Assembly (NCBI RefSeq): GCF_007997015.1
Contig: NZ_VOSM01000003.1
Coordinates: forward strand, 310,001-374,000
Source of the DNA: Lujinxingia vulgaris
GTDB lineage: Bacteria > Myxococcota_A > Bradymonadia > Bradymonadales > Bradymonadaceae
Direction of reading: 5' to 3'
Length of the DNA stretch: 64,000 nt
Part shown: one piece after another, positions 26,333 through 35,836 of the stretch
Layout: the number at the start of each line of letters is the position of its first letter
How positions within the stretch are numbered: position 1 is the first letter of the stretch
Program-made: the position numbers and the translations under genes
Notes under the pieces: generated by a model
Database searches by the model: none
The model's input: only the letters and a program-made list of their open reading frames with translations
What the model was told of the DNA's origin: nothing

Positions 26333-28324
26333 TCAGGTCTCGCGAACGGCCGACTCCTCCTCGGCGTAGCGTTGTTCGATCGCCTCGACGGCTGCGCCCA
26401 GCTCTTCCCAGGCCATGAGCACCTCGGTGAGTTCTTCTTCCACGGCGTGGAAGCGCTGGTTGATGCGTGCGACCTCGTCGCCGGCCTCATACGTGGCGGG
26501 ATCGGCAAGTTTTGCCTGCAACTCGCTATGCTCGGACTCCAGCGTCTCGATCTTCTCTTCGAGCTTTTTGAGTTTTGCACGCAGCGTGCGGGTCTCGGCG
26601 TCGCGGCGTTTGCGGATCTCGGCCAGCGCGCGGCGCTGATCTTTGCGGGAGACGAGCGGTCCATCCTGCGCCGGTGCGGCTGCCCCCGCGCTGCTCACTC
26701 CCCCCTGCCCCGGCTCACCCCCTTCCAACTCCTGCGTTCGCCGCCATCGAAACTCCTCGTAGGTGCCCGGGTAGACGTTGAGTTTTCCGGCTTCGACGAG
26801 CACGACTTTGTTGACGACCTCATTGAGAAAATAGCGGTCGTGGCTGATGACGCAGAAGGCGCCCTCGAAGTTCTTGAGCGCGTGCTCCAGCACCTGGCGC
26901 GAGGAGATGTCGAGGTGGTTGGTGGGCTCATCGAGGAGCAGCACGCCGGCGGGCTCAAGCAGCATCTTCGCCAGCGCCAGTCGGCCCTTCTCCCCGCCGG
27001 AGAGCACGGAGATGGGTTTGTGAACATCGTCGCCGCTGAAGAGGAAGGCGCCGAGGATGGAGCGCACGCGGCTGTGGGACTCCATCGTGGCGCTGGCTTC
27101 CATCTCTTGAAGGACGGTGCGGCGAAGATCGAGCTGGTCGACCGAGTGCTGCGCAAAGTAGCGCAGCTGCACTTTATGCCCCTCAATTACCTCGCCATCA
27201 TCGGGGGGAAGGCGTCCGGCGAGCATCTTGAGCAGCGTGGTTTTGCCGGCACCGTTGGGGCCGACGAGCGCGACGTGGTCGCCGCGTTCGAGCACGAAGT
27301 CGACGCCTTCGTAGATGATGTTATCACCAAAGCGCTTGGAGACCTGGCGGGCCTCCAGTGCGACTTTGCCGATGCGCGGCGGCGCGGGAAACTCAAAGCC
27401 GATGGTGGCCTGATAGTCGGGCGGGACGACGATGCGTTCGATCTTCTCGAGCTGTTTGATGCGGCTCTGCGCCTGGCGGGCTTTTGTGGCTTTGTAGCGA
27501 AAGCGCTCGATGAAGTCTTCGATCTGCGCGATCTCTCGGGCTTGTTCGGCGGCCTGGGCCACCAGGCGCTCGCGGCGCTCGCGGCGCTCCTTGATGAAGT
27601 AGTCGTAGTTGCCGTTGTAGAGGTGCACCTGCCCGCCGCTGAGTTCGGCGATGGTGTCGACCAGGCGGTTCAGGAAGTAGCGGTCGTGGCTGATGACAAT
27701 GATCGTGCCCTCGTAGCCGCTCAAAAACTTCTCCAGCCACTCGATGCTCTCCAGGTCCAGGTGGTTGGTGGGCTCATCGAGGAGGAGGACTTCGGGGCGA
27801 AAGAGAAGCAGTCGCGAGAGGAGCGCGCGCATCTGCCAGCCCCCCGAGAAGGTCTGGATGGGGGCGTCCATTTCATCATTGGAGAAACCCATACCTGCGG
27901 CGATCTCGCGAGCGCGGCTGCGAAACTCGTAGCCGCCGCGAACCCGAAACTGCTCCTGAAGATCGGCGTAGGCGGCGCTGGCCTGCTCGGAGCTCTCACC
28001 GCGCGCGAGCGCCTCTTCGGCCTGCTGAAGATCGCGCTCCATGTCGAGCAGGTCCTGGCGTCCTCCGAGCACAAGATCGAGCACGCTGCCCTGCTCTTCG
28101 ACGGCGAGCTCCTGAGGCAGGTAGCCCACGCGAACACCGCGCGGTTGAATGACCTCGCCACTGTCGGCCTCTTCCTGACCGACGATCACGCGGAAGAGGG
28201 TCGTCTTTCCGGCGCCGTTCGGTCCGACAAGGCCGATCTTCTGGCCGGGTGAGAGCTGCCAGTTGAGGCTCCGAAAGAGCTCGTCGCTGCCGTAGGCTTT
28301 GCTGATGTTATCGAGACGAATCAT
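26333..28324 (-). CDS. ABC-F family ATPase (translation factor type)
   Basis: A 663-residue soluble protein with two ABC domains and no membrane segment, the layout of ABC-F factors that act at the ribosomal E site or relieve stalled translation. Walker A motifs GPNGAGKT are at 34-41 and 355-362; signatures are FSGGWQMR and LSGGEKGRLA; both halves show LLLDEPTNHLD. The inter-domain linker is helical and basic (about 240-290), and the last 100 residues form a Uup/YdiF-like coiled coil rich in Glu/Arg. ATG at 28324 with GGAGAAG upstream begins the conserved MIRLDNISKAYG; an in-frame extension of 29 residues is dismissed. Substrate subgroup (Uup, YdiF or other) is not resolved by eye. Confidence 0.93.
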   Translation of the reverse strand: MIRLDNISKAYGSDELFRSLNWQLSPGQKIGLVGPNGAGKTTLFRVIVGQEEADSGEVIQPRGVRVGYLPQELAVEEQGSVLDLVLGGRQDLLDMERDLQQAEEALARGESSEQASAAYADLQEQFRVRGGYEFRSRAREIAAGMGFSNDEMDAPIQTFSGGWQMRALLSRLLLFRPEVLLLDEPTNHLDLESIEWLEKFLSGYEGTIIVISHDRYFLNRLVDTIAELSGGQVHLYNGNYDYFIKERRERRERLVAQAAEQAREIAQIEDFIERFRYKATKARQAQSRIKQLEKIERIVVPPDYQATIGFEFPAPPRIGKVALEARQVSKRFGDNIIYEGVDFVLERGDHVALVGPNGAGKTTLLKMLAGRLPPDDGEVIEGHKVQLRYFAQHSVDQLDLRRTVLQEMEASATMESHSRVRSILGAFLFSGDDVHKPISVLSGGEKGRLALAKMLLEPAGVLLLDEPTNHLDISSRQVLEHALKNFEGAFCVISHDRYFLNEVVNKVVLVEAGKLNVYPGTYEEFRWRRTQELEGGEPGQGGVSSAGAAAPAQDGPLVSRKDQRRALAEIRKRRDAETRTLRAKLKKLEEKIETLESEHSELQAKLADPATYEAGDEVARINQRFHAVEEELTEVLMAWEELGAAVEAIEQRYAEEESAVRET

Positions 28325-28528
28325 AGAGGCTTCTCCGCGAGGATGTTGCCGCGAGGTATACCGATGACGCGCGTCGGGGGCAACGTCGCAGGCGGCGGGC
28401 GCCGTCGGCAAATTGACACGGATTTTGGCGCGCTGGTATCGTCGTGACCACCTCCAGGATGATCACCTCCGGGCTCGGGGGGCCGCACCGTGCGCTCCGA
28501 TCCGGGTAATCTACGCCCAGGAACAACG

Positions 28529-29605
28529 ATGAAACGATGGTTCTCTGGCATCTTCGCCATGATGATGTGCAGCGCCCTGCCCCAGGCCTATGCGCAGGAC
28601 GCGCCGGACGCACCCGCTGAGGTTGTGGTGCTGCGTTTTGCCAACTCCGAGGTCGACCAGGCGGTGATGGACCGCTTCTACACCGAGCTCCACGACGCGC
28701 TGGAGGCAACCGAGGAGATGACGCTCGCCCCCGGCGGTGAGGTCACCATCGATGACCTTGTGATGATGGGCGGGTGCAGCACTCCGGATGCGGCGTGTCT
28801 GGCGGGACTGCAGGATTTTGTGGCGGGTGAGCGGCTGGTCTACGGCTCGATTCAGCGCAGCGAAGACGTGCACATGTTCTCGATGTACCTCTTCGACTTT
28901 AAGACGGGGGAGTTTCTCCAGCGCATCGAGGAGAAAACCTTGAGAGGCGACGATGCCTGGGTGGCCCGGGGGTTGCCGGCGGTGGTCGAACATTTTGTCT
29001 GGGGCGAAAGCGCCGAGGTGCAGGTTGAGGTCGGCGGCGGCGCGGACGTGGAGGTGCGGCTCGATGGCGAGGCGGTCGGCCAGGGCTCGCAGACGCTTAA
29101 GGACGTGGCGCCGGGTGAGGCGGTCATCAGCGCGAGAAGCGAAGATGGCGAGCAGCTCATTGAGCGTGTGATTCTTCGTCGGGGTGAGAACCCGGCGGTT
29201 TACTTCACGTTTGAGAACGCGATCGATGAGGCGCCGGCGGTGGCGTCCAGCGGTTCGTTGTTGCCCGGCGTGGGCCTGGCGGCGCTGGGCGTGGCCGGGG
29301 TGGTCGTGGGCGTTGTGGGGCAGTCGCAGCTGGGAGGGCTTGAGGCCGATGCTGAGGCGCTCGTTGCCGGCCGAAGTGCCATCTCCCCGGGGCAGGTCTC
29401 CCGGGCCGAAGAGTTGCAGTCGCAGATGGACCGGGCGCATACGATGCGGGTCATCGGCTTCTCGGCCGGCGGGCTGGCGTTGGCCGCCGGGGGTTACCTG
29501 ATCGTGCGCGCGCTGGGTGCTGCCGACGATGAGCGTGACGGGCTGAGCTGGGACGTCGGCGTCAATGCCGACTCCGTCGGCGCCAGCGTGCGCCTGGACT
29601 TCTAA
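28529..29605 (+). CDS. Exported PEGA-like membrane protein of unknown function
   Basis: A 358-residue protein with a signal peptide (about residues 1-25, MKRWFSGIFAMM then AYAQD). The first 150 residues resemble the nucleotide-free alpha/beta domain found in myxobacterial TolB-like/PEGA proteins, with the pair Cys82 and Cys90 region (GGCSTPDAACLAGL). Residues about 170-240 fit a PEGA-like beta domain (VEVRLDGEAVGQGSQTL). Two hydrophobic segments near 248-268 and 313-332 probably span a membrane. AGGAA upstream and the signal peptide favour ATG 28529 over the in-frame codon at 28490. It lies alone, followed by a strong terminator. Confidence 0.72.
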   Translation: MKRWFSGIFAMMMCSALPQAYAQDAPDAPAEVVVLRFANSEVDQAVMDRFYTELHDALEATEEMTLAPGGEVTIDDLVMMGGCSTPDAACLAGLQDFVAGERLVYGSIQRSEDVHMFSMYLFDFKTGEFLQRIEEKTLRGDDAWVARGLPAVVEHFVWGESAEVQVEVGGGADVEVRLDGEAVGQGSQTLKDVAPGEAVISARSEDGEQLIERVILRRGENPAVYFTFENAIDEAPAVASSGSLLPGVGLAALGVAGVVVGVVGQSQLGGLEADAEALVAGRSAISPGQVSRAEELQSQMDRAHTMRVIGFSAGGLALAAGGYLIVRALGAADDERDGLSWDVGVNADSVGASVRLDF

Positions 29606-29665
29606 GGGCAAAATACCCGCGCACGCATGGTGCGTTAGCAGCGGGCAACGGCTTGCAGCGACTAT

Positions 29666-29706
29666 AAAAACGCCCGCCTCGCATATGCGCGAGGCGGGCG
29701 TTTTTT
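29666..29706. terminator. Bidirectional terminator
   Basis: Palindromic stem CGCCCGCCTCGC / GCGAGGCGGGCG with A5 on the left and T6 on the right, between convergent genes. Confidence 0.94.
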
Positions 29707-29734
29707 GTTTTGCTGTCTCAGACTGGCGCGTTGC

Positions 29735-31600
29735 TCAGTCGATGCGTGCGAGACCGTACGCTGCGATGGCGCGCATCAGCGGGTTGTCGCGGCCGAGATA
29801 GCCCCGGAAGGAGGCTTCGAGGTCGGCCTGCCCTTCACGCGCGAGCGCCCAGGCGGCCACAATCGCGGCGGGCTCTTCGCCGAAGAGGCGCACGACGCTC
29901 TCCAGCGTGGCGGCGATCTTTGCGTCACCTGAGCTTGCCAGCTGGTAGACGAGCTCGGCGCGAACTTCCGGGTTGAGGCCGGCCGAGGTGGCGAGCTCTT
30001 TGGCCAGCGGCAGCAACGTCTCGCGGTAGCGCTCAAGCTGGGCGATCGCGGCCTGGCGCACGCGCGAGGAGCTGTGGTTGAGCATCGCCGTGTAGAGGCT
30101 CTTGCGCACCTCAGAGCTGAGCTCCTGAGGGTTGAGCGCGTCGGTGAATTGCTGCGGCGGGTTACGAAGCGCGGTGCTCATGTGGCGCTGCGCAGACTCC
30201 GGCGCGAGCTTGAGCAGCCCCACAAAGGCGTCCCACTGCACATCGAGGTTGCGGTCGCGCAGGAGCATCTCCAGAGCCTGCGCGGCCTCCGGCACACCGG
30301 TGTTGATCAGCGATGCGACGAGCTGGCGCTTGACCTCCGGATCCTGGTCGGTGGTCAGAAAGCGCATCACCTGAACCGAGCCGCGATCTTTGATGTTGCC
30401 CAGCGCCTCGACGGCAGCGAGGCGAATCTCTTTGTCGCGCTCATTGGTGACCGCGCGGCGAAGGCCGGTGAGGGCTTCGGGGTTGGCGATCTGGCCGAGG
30501 CCGCGCGCGCTGTGCAGGCGGATCTCGCGCTGACCTTCAAAAAGTCCGCGGCCCAGATGCTCGAGGGCCTCGGCGCGGCGCGTCAGCCCCAGGGCCTGCA
30601 CGCCGACAAGACGCTTGTCGAACTGGTCGCTGCGGAACATCGCGACGAGCTCCTGGTACACGGCGTCATCGCCCGTGATGGCGGCGAGCTGGTAGAGAAG
30701 TTCGCGATCGCGCTGATCTTCGGTGGCTTCAATCAGCGGACGAATCTCATCGAGGCGCACGCGGGCGCGATGCTCCACGAGGAAGCCGAGAATCTCGGCG
30801 CGATCGGCGGGCTCAAGCGTCGCGGCGTGCTTGAAGAGCGGCGCGGCGCCCTTGTCTTCGCCAAGGCGCACAAGCTGGCGAGCGGCCTCGCGTTTGACCG
30901 CCTCGTCGCGATTATCCAGGGCCTTCTCCAACACCTCAACGAGCTCCACACGGGAGTCGGGCTTGTCGAGGAAGGCGGCGGTGATGGTGGTGGCATCCTT
31001 GCGAACGCCGGCGTCGCGGCTGCGCAGCATCTGCTCGGCAAACGTCAACGCTTCGGGCCGCGCGCTGTAGACGGTGGCCACGCGGGCGTCTTCGCGACGC
31101 TCGGCGTTGGTGCTGGTGAGCGAGTCTTGCAGCATGCCGTAAAGGTCGCCGCTCTGCTGGGCCAGATAACGAAAGACATCGCGGCGGGTGGCGGCGTCAG
31201 CCTCATCGAGTGTGGCTGCCAGCAAGGTCTTCTGGACCGACGCCGGCAGCGCAAAGACGAGCTCGCGGAGGTGGGCGTAGGTCGTGGCGCTCTCTTTGAG
31301 GATGGACGCGCTGTAAGCGGTCGCGCTGCGATCGCCGGAGAGCATCAGCGCAAGGCCCACCGCCAACTTCTCCCGCTCGGCTTCAGCGCCCTTTTTGGCT
31401 TCCAGCTCACGGCGTCCGGCGCGGTCGGCGGTCTCACCCAGGGTGAGCAATGCGGCCATGCGCACCTGAGGATTAGCGTCCTCCTGGAGCTGCTGCGCGA
31501 GCTCGCGCGCTTCATCGCCGAGCTCGGCGGCGTAGCTCGCCGGCGCCGGTGCTACAATCGCGGTGGCCGTCATGGCGGTCAGAGCGTGTTTCCACTTCAT
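29735..31600 (-). CDS. Exported HEAT-repeat protein
   Basis: A 621-residue protein with a clear signal peptide (MKWKHALTAM, hydrophobic to about residue 24, ASYAAE cut region) followed by HEAT-like helix pairs over the whole length, for instance VRMAALLTLGETADRAG, IRLHSARGLGQIANPEAL and IRLAAVEALGNIKDRGS. These match the bacterial HEAT/PBS-lyase repeat pattern, a protein-binding scaffold that would here lie in the periplasm. No catalytic site is seen. It is separated by a terminator from the gene upstream and so is probably its own unit. Confidence 0.8.
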   Translation of the reverse strand: MKWKHALTAMTATAIVAPAPASYAAELGDEARELAQQLQEDANPQVRMAALLTLGETADRAGRRELEAKKGAEAEREKLAVGLALMLSGDRSATAYSASILKESATTYAHLRELVFALPASVQKTLLAATLDEADAATRRDVFRYLAQQSGDLYGMLQDSLTSTNAERREDARVATVYSARPEALTFAEQMLRSRDAGVRKDATTITAAFLDKPDSRVELVEVLEKALDNRDEAVKREAARQLVRLGEDKGAAPLFKHAATLEPADRAEILGFLVEHRARVRLDEIRPLIEATEDQRDRELLYQLAAITGDDAVYQELVAMFRSDQFDKRLVGVQALGLTRRAEALEHLGRGLFEGQREIRLHSARGLGQIANPEALTGLRRAVTNERDKEIRLAAVEALGNIKDRGSVQVMRFLTTDQDPEVKRQLVASLINTGVPEAAQALEMLLRDRNLDVQWDAFVGLLKLAPESAQRHMSTALRNPPQQFTDALNPQELSSEVRKSLYTAMLNHSSSRVRQAAIAQLERYRETLLPLAKELATSAGLNPEVRAELVYQLASSGDAKIAATLESVVRLFGEEPAAIVAAWALAREGQADLEASFRGYLGRDNPLMRAIAAYGLARID

Positions 31601-31639
31601 CGCTGCGTCCTTTCCAAAAAGTGCGCTCAGACAAAAGCG

Positions 31640-31668
31640 CCGACCGGTGAAGGTCGGCGTCTTTCACT
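31640..31668. terminator. Terminator after the PHA-granule-type gene
   Basis: Stem GCCGACC / GGTCGGC; minus-strand product ends in TTTTG. Lies 16 bp beyond the stop of the minus-strand gene. Confidence 0.75.
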
Positions 31669-31683
31669 GGCACAGAGGGTGTC

Positions 31684-31974
31684 TTAGCCAAAGTATTCGG
31701 TCATGCGGGAGAGGATGCGCCCCTCTACTTTGCCCTTGAAGGGGCGAGTGATGAGGCTCAGATCGATGTCGATCATCACATCGGACTCGGTCACCTGGAA
31801 CTGGCCGGTGAAACCTTTGCCTTTGATCTTGGCGTGCGACTTGTCGTCGTTCCAGCTGATGTTGTTGACCAGCGCGGGGAACTCACCCTCGATGTCGGCG
31901 ACGATGCCGTGGACTTTGGCTTTGGCTTCTTCGGGGTTCATACCGTGGGGGCGCTTGATGGAGATATCCGACAT
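31684..31974 (-). CDS. Polyhydroxyalkanoic-acid-system family protein
   Basis: A 96-residue protein matching the PHA_gran_rgn family (small proteins near or on polyhydroxyalkanoate granules): MSDISIKRPHGMNPEEAKAK at the start, then AKIKGKGFTGQFQVTESDV and the ending RMTEYFG. Members often occur in organisms without PHA genes beside them, as here, so granule association is only inferred from the family name. An AGGAG-type site precedes the ATG. No other PHA gene is in the window. Confidence 0.85.
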   Translation of the reverse strand: MSDISIKRPHGMNPEEAKAKVHGIVADIEGEFPALVNNISWNDDKSHAKIKGKGFTGQFQVTESDVMIDIDLSLITRPFKGKVEGRILSRMTEYFG

Positions 31975-32248
31975 AGGTCTGGCTCCTGGTCTGGCGAGTC
32001 GGCAAGGTGCCGGCTCGTCATGGGTTGGATGGCCGAAGTGGCCAGAAATTCAAACGTAAGGCGCGCAGACGGTAGCAACCGGGCTTTTCGTCGTCAATCC
32101 GGCGTGCCGCGTAAGACGTGGCTGAATAGGGGGCGGGCACGAAACCCTCACCTCCCAGGAAATACGCCCCGGCCTCACCAACGTCTGCGAGCAGATTCCC
32201 CGTAGCTGCCGGTCGAAATCAGGTAGCAACCCCGGGCGCGCAACAGGT

Positions 32249-32650
32249 TTATAGCCCTTTCGTCGAGGGCGATTCGTGGTAACGGCTGACCTCGATCAGA
32301 TTTCCGTCAGGGTCGCGAAAGTAGACGGACGTGATCGGGCCTACGGCGCCGGTGCGCGCTACGGGCCCCTCTTCGATGGTGACGCCCTGCTCTTCAAGAT
32401 GCGCCATGACCTGCGTTATCGGCCAGGTGGTGACCAGGCACAGATCAATGGCCCCCGGGGTGGGACGAAGGGCCTTGGGCTCGAACTCGCGCCCGGCCTG
32501 GTGCAGGTTGAGCTTCTGATTCCCGAAGACCAGTGCGCTGCGGCCCGCCCCGAAGCGCTCAAGACGCATACCCAGAACGCGCTGATAGAAGGCGAGGGTC
32601 GTGTCGATGTCGGCGACAGTGAGTACCAGATGGTCAAGTCCCTGGATCAT
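32249..32650 (-). CDS. VOC-family (glyoxalase/dioxygenase superfamily) protein
   Basis: A 133-residue vicinal-oxygen-chelate protein made of two beta-alpha-beta-beta-beta units. Probable metal ligands are His in GLDHLVLTV (residue 7), His in the second unit (DLCLVTT region) and Glu in NLIEVSRYH near the end. Size and layout suit glyoxalase I, fosfomycin-resistance or ring-cleavage relatives; the substrate cannot be told. ATG at 32650, with GGAG upstream, begins the domain; a 58-residue in-frame extension carries no domain and is dismissed. It is divergent from the AMIN-like gene. Confidence 0.85.
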   Translation of the reverse strand: MIQGLDHLVLTVADIDTTLAFYQRVLGMRLERFGAGRSALVFGNQKLNLHQAGREFEPKALRPTPGAIDLCLVTTWPITQVMAHLEEQGVTIEEGPVARTGAVGPITSVYFRDPDGNLIEVSRYHESPSTKGL

Positions 32651-32859
32651 GGGCAACTCCGATTCGGCAATAGGAACTATGTTGTGCAGGCAACGCTTCT
32701 GGTGGTGAGCGTCGGGCGCGGCCCAGGCGTGCAACGTCGTTTGTCGCACGCAGAAGAGGTGACGATGTAGATAACTTGCTACCCCTTTCAATGCGATGTT
32801 AGTTTGGGGCGATGACATGCCCACCGGCTCAATGAAGTGCCCCGTTCTCCGAGGTCAGG

Positions 32860-33603
32860 ATGAAGACGCCCAGGATGCTGATGATCGCCGCCACGCTCGC
32901 CATTGCCGGAGTGTCGGTTGATGCGCAGGCGCAGACGATCAAGCGCTATGATGATGCCGGCGACGGCAGTCAGTCGCAGATTTACATCCCGGGGATGCCC
33001 GTGCCGCAGCCTGCACAGCCCGCCAGCGGTGGCGGTGAGGCGCAGGAAGAAGCTGGCGAGGAAGGCGAAGATGTCGGCTCCTACCAGATCTCGATGTACG
33101 GCACGCGCAGCCAGAACATGCGTCGGGCCGAGACGGCGCAGCTCGCCAACCGCCCTGTCGGTGAGCTTTATCGGGGGGTGATTCCGGGGACTCGCGATGA
33201 GCTTCCGCACCTCTCGGACGCGCGGCGCGAAGGCGCCCGGGCCGACCGCCCCAACCAGCTGACCTGGGTAGGTTTTCAGCCTGAAGAGACTCGCACGCGC
33301 GTCTTCTTCCAGAGCCCGCGGCCGATGCGCTACCGGGTCAACCAGGGCATGGGTGAGCAGCCCTCGCTGGTGTTGATCTTTGAAGATGCCGAGATCCCGA
33401 CGCGTAACTTCAGCCGTTTTGTCGACGCAAGTTACTTCGGGCGGGCCGTCACCCGCATTGATGCCCGTGAGGTGGGGAGTGATGTGGAGGTGACCCTTCA
33501 ACTTCGTGAGCAGGTCGAGCCTAAAGTGAGCACCGAGGGGGAGTATCTGTACGTGGACTTCCCCTACCAGCCTTCAGAGAGCGCGCAGGCGAGCGCAGAC
33601 TAA
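32860..33603 (+). CDS. Exported AMIN-like protein
   Basis: A 247-residue protein with a signal peptide (MKTPRMLMIAATLAIAGVSV, cut near AQAQ). A Pro/Gly/Glu linker (about 50-75) is followed, from about 125 to 235, by beta-rich sequence resembling an AMIN domain: VFFQSPRPMRYRV, LVLIFEDAEIP, VEVTLQLREQVEPKV and LYVDFPY. AMIN domains target amidases and secretins to peptidoglycan or septa. It is 22 bp upstream of a large predicted outer-membrane protein, so the pair is likely one unit. The assignment rests on strand pattern, not an invariant motif. Confidence 0.72.
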   Translation: MKTPRMLMIAATLAIAGVSVDAQAQTIKRYDDAGDGSQSQIYIPGMPVPQPAQPASGGGEAQEEAGEEGEDVGSYQISMYGTRSQNMRRAETAQLANRPVGELYRGVIPGTRDELPHLSDARREGARADRPNQLTWVGFQPEETRTRVFFQSPRPMRYRVNQGMGEQPSLVLIFEDAEIPTRNFSRFVDASYFGRAVTRIDAREVGSDVEVTLQLREQVEPKVSTEGEYLYVDFPYQPSESAQASAD

Positions 33604-33625
33604 TCTTGAGGCCGGGTCCGACGAC

Positions 33626-35833
33626 ATGAGGCGACGATGGTCAGGGATTGGAGCCACCGCGCTGGCGTTGTGCCTGAGCCTGGCAGCTTCTGCAAAGGCT
33701 GAGCAGCCCGCTGAAGCGGAGGGCGCCGGCGGGTTAGAACTCCCGCCGGCTTTTGCGTTTCTTGAGACGCTGGAGCGCGTGCATACCCGCACGCGTTCGG
33801 CGCTCTGGGAGTGCAAAAATGTGGCGAGCGCCCTTTGCCCCTGCGTAACGATCGAGGGCGATGCGTTTAACGTGGTGCTAGTGGGGGTGGATGCGCGCGC
33901 CGACCAGGTGCGTGTCGCCGAGCTGCGCGCGGGCTCCGATAAGGGTGTGTGGGTCGCGCGGGATGTGATCTTTGAGCGCGGGCCAGAGAGCGGGCCTCAT
34001 GCGACGCTTGGCGAGCTGCGCTGGCGAGAGGCGGGCTCGGCTGAGGTGTTTCGCGCAGAGCATGTTGAAGCGGACTGGGGTCAGGCAACGCTGCAGTTCG
34101 ACGAGGTTCGCTGGCAGAGCGCACTTCTCGACGTTGAGCCCATCGCATCTCCCTCCTGCGAGGCGGCTGAGCACGATGGGTTGGACGTGGCCTGGCCGGA
34201 TGCCTCGGGGATGGTGGTCGAGCGCGCCGAATTTACGAGAGATGAAGGCTGGCAGCTACATGGTGGTCGCGTCGCCGGGCGGCTTCCGCTGGCCCGGCGC
34301 GTGCCCGTGGGAGAGCGCATCGGCGGGCTGGTGCCCCCGGCGCTCCGGGTGGCCCCGGGAGGTTTACAGCTGGAACTTGGCTACTACGTGGCGGCCCCTT
34401 CCCTTTTGATGCGCGCCTCGATCGACAGCGCCCGCATCGCCGGCGTGGGGCTGAGCCGGGTGGCGCAACCGGTGACCTGTGCCCGCGATCGCTGCCGCTT
34501 GCAGGCGCTGCATCTGGATGCGGCGTTTGGCGGCGACGACCAGGCGGCGGTGGGCGTGGACGGTCAGCTCAGCGTGGGTGACGCGCGCCGACACCTGGGC
34601 GTGGAGCTTGAGACCTTGCGACTCTGGGGGGAGTCGCAGGCGGCGGCCTGGCGCCGGCGCAGGTTGGAGCGCAACGCCCTGCTCCGCGACTGGCGTCTGC
34701 AGCGCGCCGGGGTGAGCTGGGGTGGCGCTCACTCAGCTCTGCAGATCAGCGCGGCCCACGCCGACCTCCCCTACGCCGGCGCTAATGCCGGCGTGCGGAT
34801 GCAGGATGCCTCGGTGGTGGATCTTGTCTACGGCGGCGGAGTTGATCTGGGTGCGTTGCGCGCCGATCTTCGCCTCTCGCACACCGAGCGTCGCGACGCC
34901 ATCGCTCGAGGGCGGCTGGGAGGTGCTCAGATCGGGGTGCACCGCACCTTCGGTGATGCCGGGCGTGTCTGGATCCGACCTCGTCTCAACCTCAACCTTG
35001 CCTGGGCCGATGTACAAATGCCGGACTCGACCGAGCCTCCTCCGGGGCCTGTGAGTGGGACGTCGGCCGACGCGATGGTCGACGCCGGGCTTGCGCTTCG
35101 TGCGCGACTGGGGCGGGTCACCCATGTGTTGGCCCCGCGTGTGATCGCAGGGCGCAGGCAGGGGGCCGGCGACCTTAGCGCGTTCGCTCTACCGCTGGAG
35201 CCCGGGAGCGACGAGGAGCCCACCCGCCTTCTGCAGCGCGACGCGGCCTTCAACCTGGCCGGCGCTGTGGTCGACCAGGCGCTGATCTTTGGTAAGGGCT
35301 GGGCGTTGGGAGTGCCCCTGGGCGTGATGCTCACCGATGATGGACGCGCGCAGAACTGGCAGTCCACATACCAGGGGTCGGTGCGTCTTGTGGCGCCGGT
35401 GCTTCGGAAGCTGGTGGTGCGTGCCGACGCGATGTGCCACGGCCGCTGCCAGTCGTTGAGCTTTGCCGCCCGGGTGGAAGTCGCCTGGTTCGGCCCGATC
35501 CGCTCCCGCCATGTGCTCTGGCGGGGTCGTGGCTACCAGCCGACGTCGCCCTTTTTCGATACGCGCTTTCGCACCGACTACGTGTTGGGCTGGCACCCTG
35601 CCCTGGCCGCAGATGATGCGGCGGTCTTTCACACCTCGGCCTTCTTTGCGACCTGGCGGCGTTGGGCTGGCGAGCTGCGCCTTCACGGCGACGTGCAGAC
35701 GCCCACCGAGCGCGGCGGGGAAGTCACACTGCGCTACGGCTGGCCCGAGCTGGGCTGGGCGCTGAGCATGAAAGCGGCGGCCTGGCCGGTGGTCGGACGC
35801 TGGGCGGGCTTTGTGGGGTTCTCGCTGCTCTGA
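33626..35833 (+). CDS. Large exported protein, candidate OstA/LptD-like outer-membrane barrel
   Basis: A 735-residue protein with a signal peptide ending near ASAKAEQ. The first 200 residues contain a Cys cluster (ECKNVASALCPC) and a beta-rich OstA-like stretch; the rest is alternating hydrophobic/polar strands such as LQLELGYYVAA, DYVLGWHPAL and VTLRYGWPELGWAL, ending WAGFVGFSLL, a hydrophobic end fitting a BAM-inserted barrel. Resemblance to LptD is suggestive (terminal barrel after an OstA-like part, two Cys pairs) but no family hallmark is certain. Coupled to the AMIN-like gene 22 bp upstream. The downstream convergent gene ends 3 bp away. Confidence 0.65.
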   Translation: MRRRWSGIGATALALCLSLAASAKAEQPAEAEGAGGLELPPAFAFLETLERVHTRTRSALWECKNVASALCPCVTIEGDAFNVVLVGVDARADQVRVAELRAGSDKGVWVARDVIFERGPESGPHATLGELRWREAGSAEVFRAEHVEADWGQATLQFDEVRWQSALLDVEPIASPSCEAAEHDGLDVAWPDASGMVVERAEFTRDEGWQLHGGRVAGRLPLARRVPVGERIGGLVPPALRVAPGGLQLELGYYVAAPSLLMRASIDSARIAGVGLSRVAQPVTCARDRCRLQALHLDAAFGGDDQAAVGVDGQLSVGDARRHLGVELETLRLWGESQAAAWRRRRLERNALLRDWRLQRAGVSWGGAHSALQISAAHADLPYAGANAGVRMQDASVVDLVYGGGVDLGALRADLRLSHTERRDAIARGRLGGAQIGVHRTFGDAGRVWIRPRLNLNLAWADVQMPDSTEPPPGPVSGTSADAMVDAGLALRARLGRVTHVLAPRVIAGRRQGAGDLSAFALPLEPGSDEEPTRLLQRDAAFNLAGAVVDQALIFGKGWALGVPLGVMLTDDGRAQNWQSTYQGSVRLVAPVLRKLVVRADAMCHGRCQSLSFAARVEVAWFGPIRSRHVLWRGRGYQPTSPFFDTRFRTDYVLGWHPALAADDAAVFHTSAFFATWRRWAGELRLHGDVQTPTERGGEVTLRYGWPELGWALSMKAAAWPVVGRWAGFVGFSLL

Positions 35834-35836
35834 GAC

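Noticed and set aside
28325-28411. 29-residue extension of the ABC-F protein
   Set aside because: No ribosome site, and family members begin at MIRL.
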